From Symbiodinium natans (lineage: Eukaryota > Sar > Dinophyceae > Suessiales > Symbiodiniaceae): DNA of 64,000 bases. The notes beneath the pieces are model-generated. The model made no database searches. It worked only from the letters and a program-made list of their open reading frames with translations, and was not told the origin of the DNA. Of the stretch, positions 63,843 to 64,000 are shown piece by piece. The translations under genes and the position numbers were made by a program. Numbering within the stretch: the first letter of the stretch is position 1; each line of letters opens with the position of its first letter. The stretch spans positions 186,001-250,000 of the forward strand of contig CAJNDS010002387.1 in the NCBI GenBank assembly GCA_905221605.1. Direction: 5' to 3'.

Positions 63843-64000
63843 TGGGCGAGATTATAAGAGGTGTTCTTATAAAACGAAGAACTCATAGGAATCCTATTGA
63901 AATGAATAGAATCCTTGGCAGAGTTTATTTGGAATCCTATTTAAAGTAGTAAGAATTAGTAGACTTCCCATTAACTTTAGTCGGAAACCTTGTAGTAAGA

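Overview
The window looks like core dinoflagellate nuclear DNA. The reasons are Arabidopsis-type telomeric heptamers (TTTAGGG/CCCTAAA) scattered over about 61 kb, protein-coding information cut into very small exons (24 to about 220 nt, one of about 840 nt), splice donors that are mostly GC or GA instead of GT with AG|G acceptors, every recognised exon on one strand, and one gene that resembles a predicted membrane-protein family I remember from Symbiodiniaceae gene sets. Genus cannot be decided from the sequence.

Layout, all recognised genes on the + strand. 1-2490: an island without telomeric repeats, holding a decayed reverse transcriptase on the - strand. 2587-19540: the 3' part of a gene encoding tandem beta-carbonic anhydrase domains; the first exons of domain 1 lie left of the window, domain 2 is complete, and the stop is at 19538-19540. 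19541-38500: isolated coding-like exons of one or more genes I could not identify, separated by telomeric arrays, small inverted-repeat elements and AT-rich tracts. 38562-47035: exons of an ankyrin-repeat gene, with an island of unknown sequence and GA microsatellites inside one intron. 48719-61478: a complete 13-exon 2-Cys peroxiredoxin gene (222 codons) with an N-terminal signal-peptide-like sequence. 55901-58519: a complete seven-exon gene (520 codons) for a multi-pass membrane protein, on the same strand and wholly inside peroxiredoxin intron 9. 61479-64000: more telomeric arrays, one candidate exon of a further gene, and a repeat-rich right edge.

The main observation concerns the introns. 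Most carry TTTAGGG-type repeats just after the donor and CCCTAAA-type repeats just before the acceptor, so each intron transcript could fold into a stem that brings its two ends together. Many also contain short elements with terminal inverted repeats, and in the nested gene at least two introns look like such elements inserted at the splice junction (introner behaviour). The two carbonic anhydrase domains do not share all their intron positions, which suggests introns were gained after the domain duplication.

Exon boundaries were set by hand from reading frame, family alignment and an AG acceptor. In the peroxiredoxin and the nested gene the joined lengths are exact multiples of three (669 and 1563 nt including stop). 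No transcript or database evidence was available.
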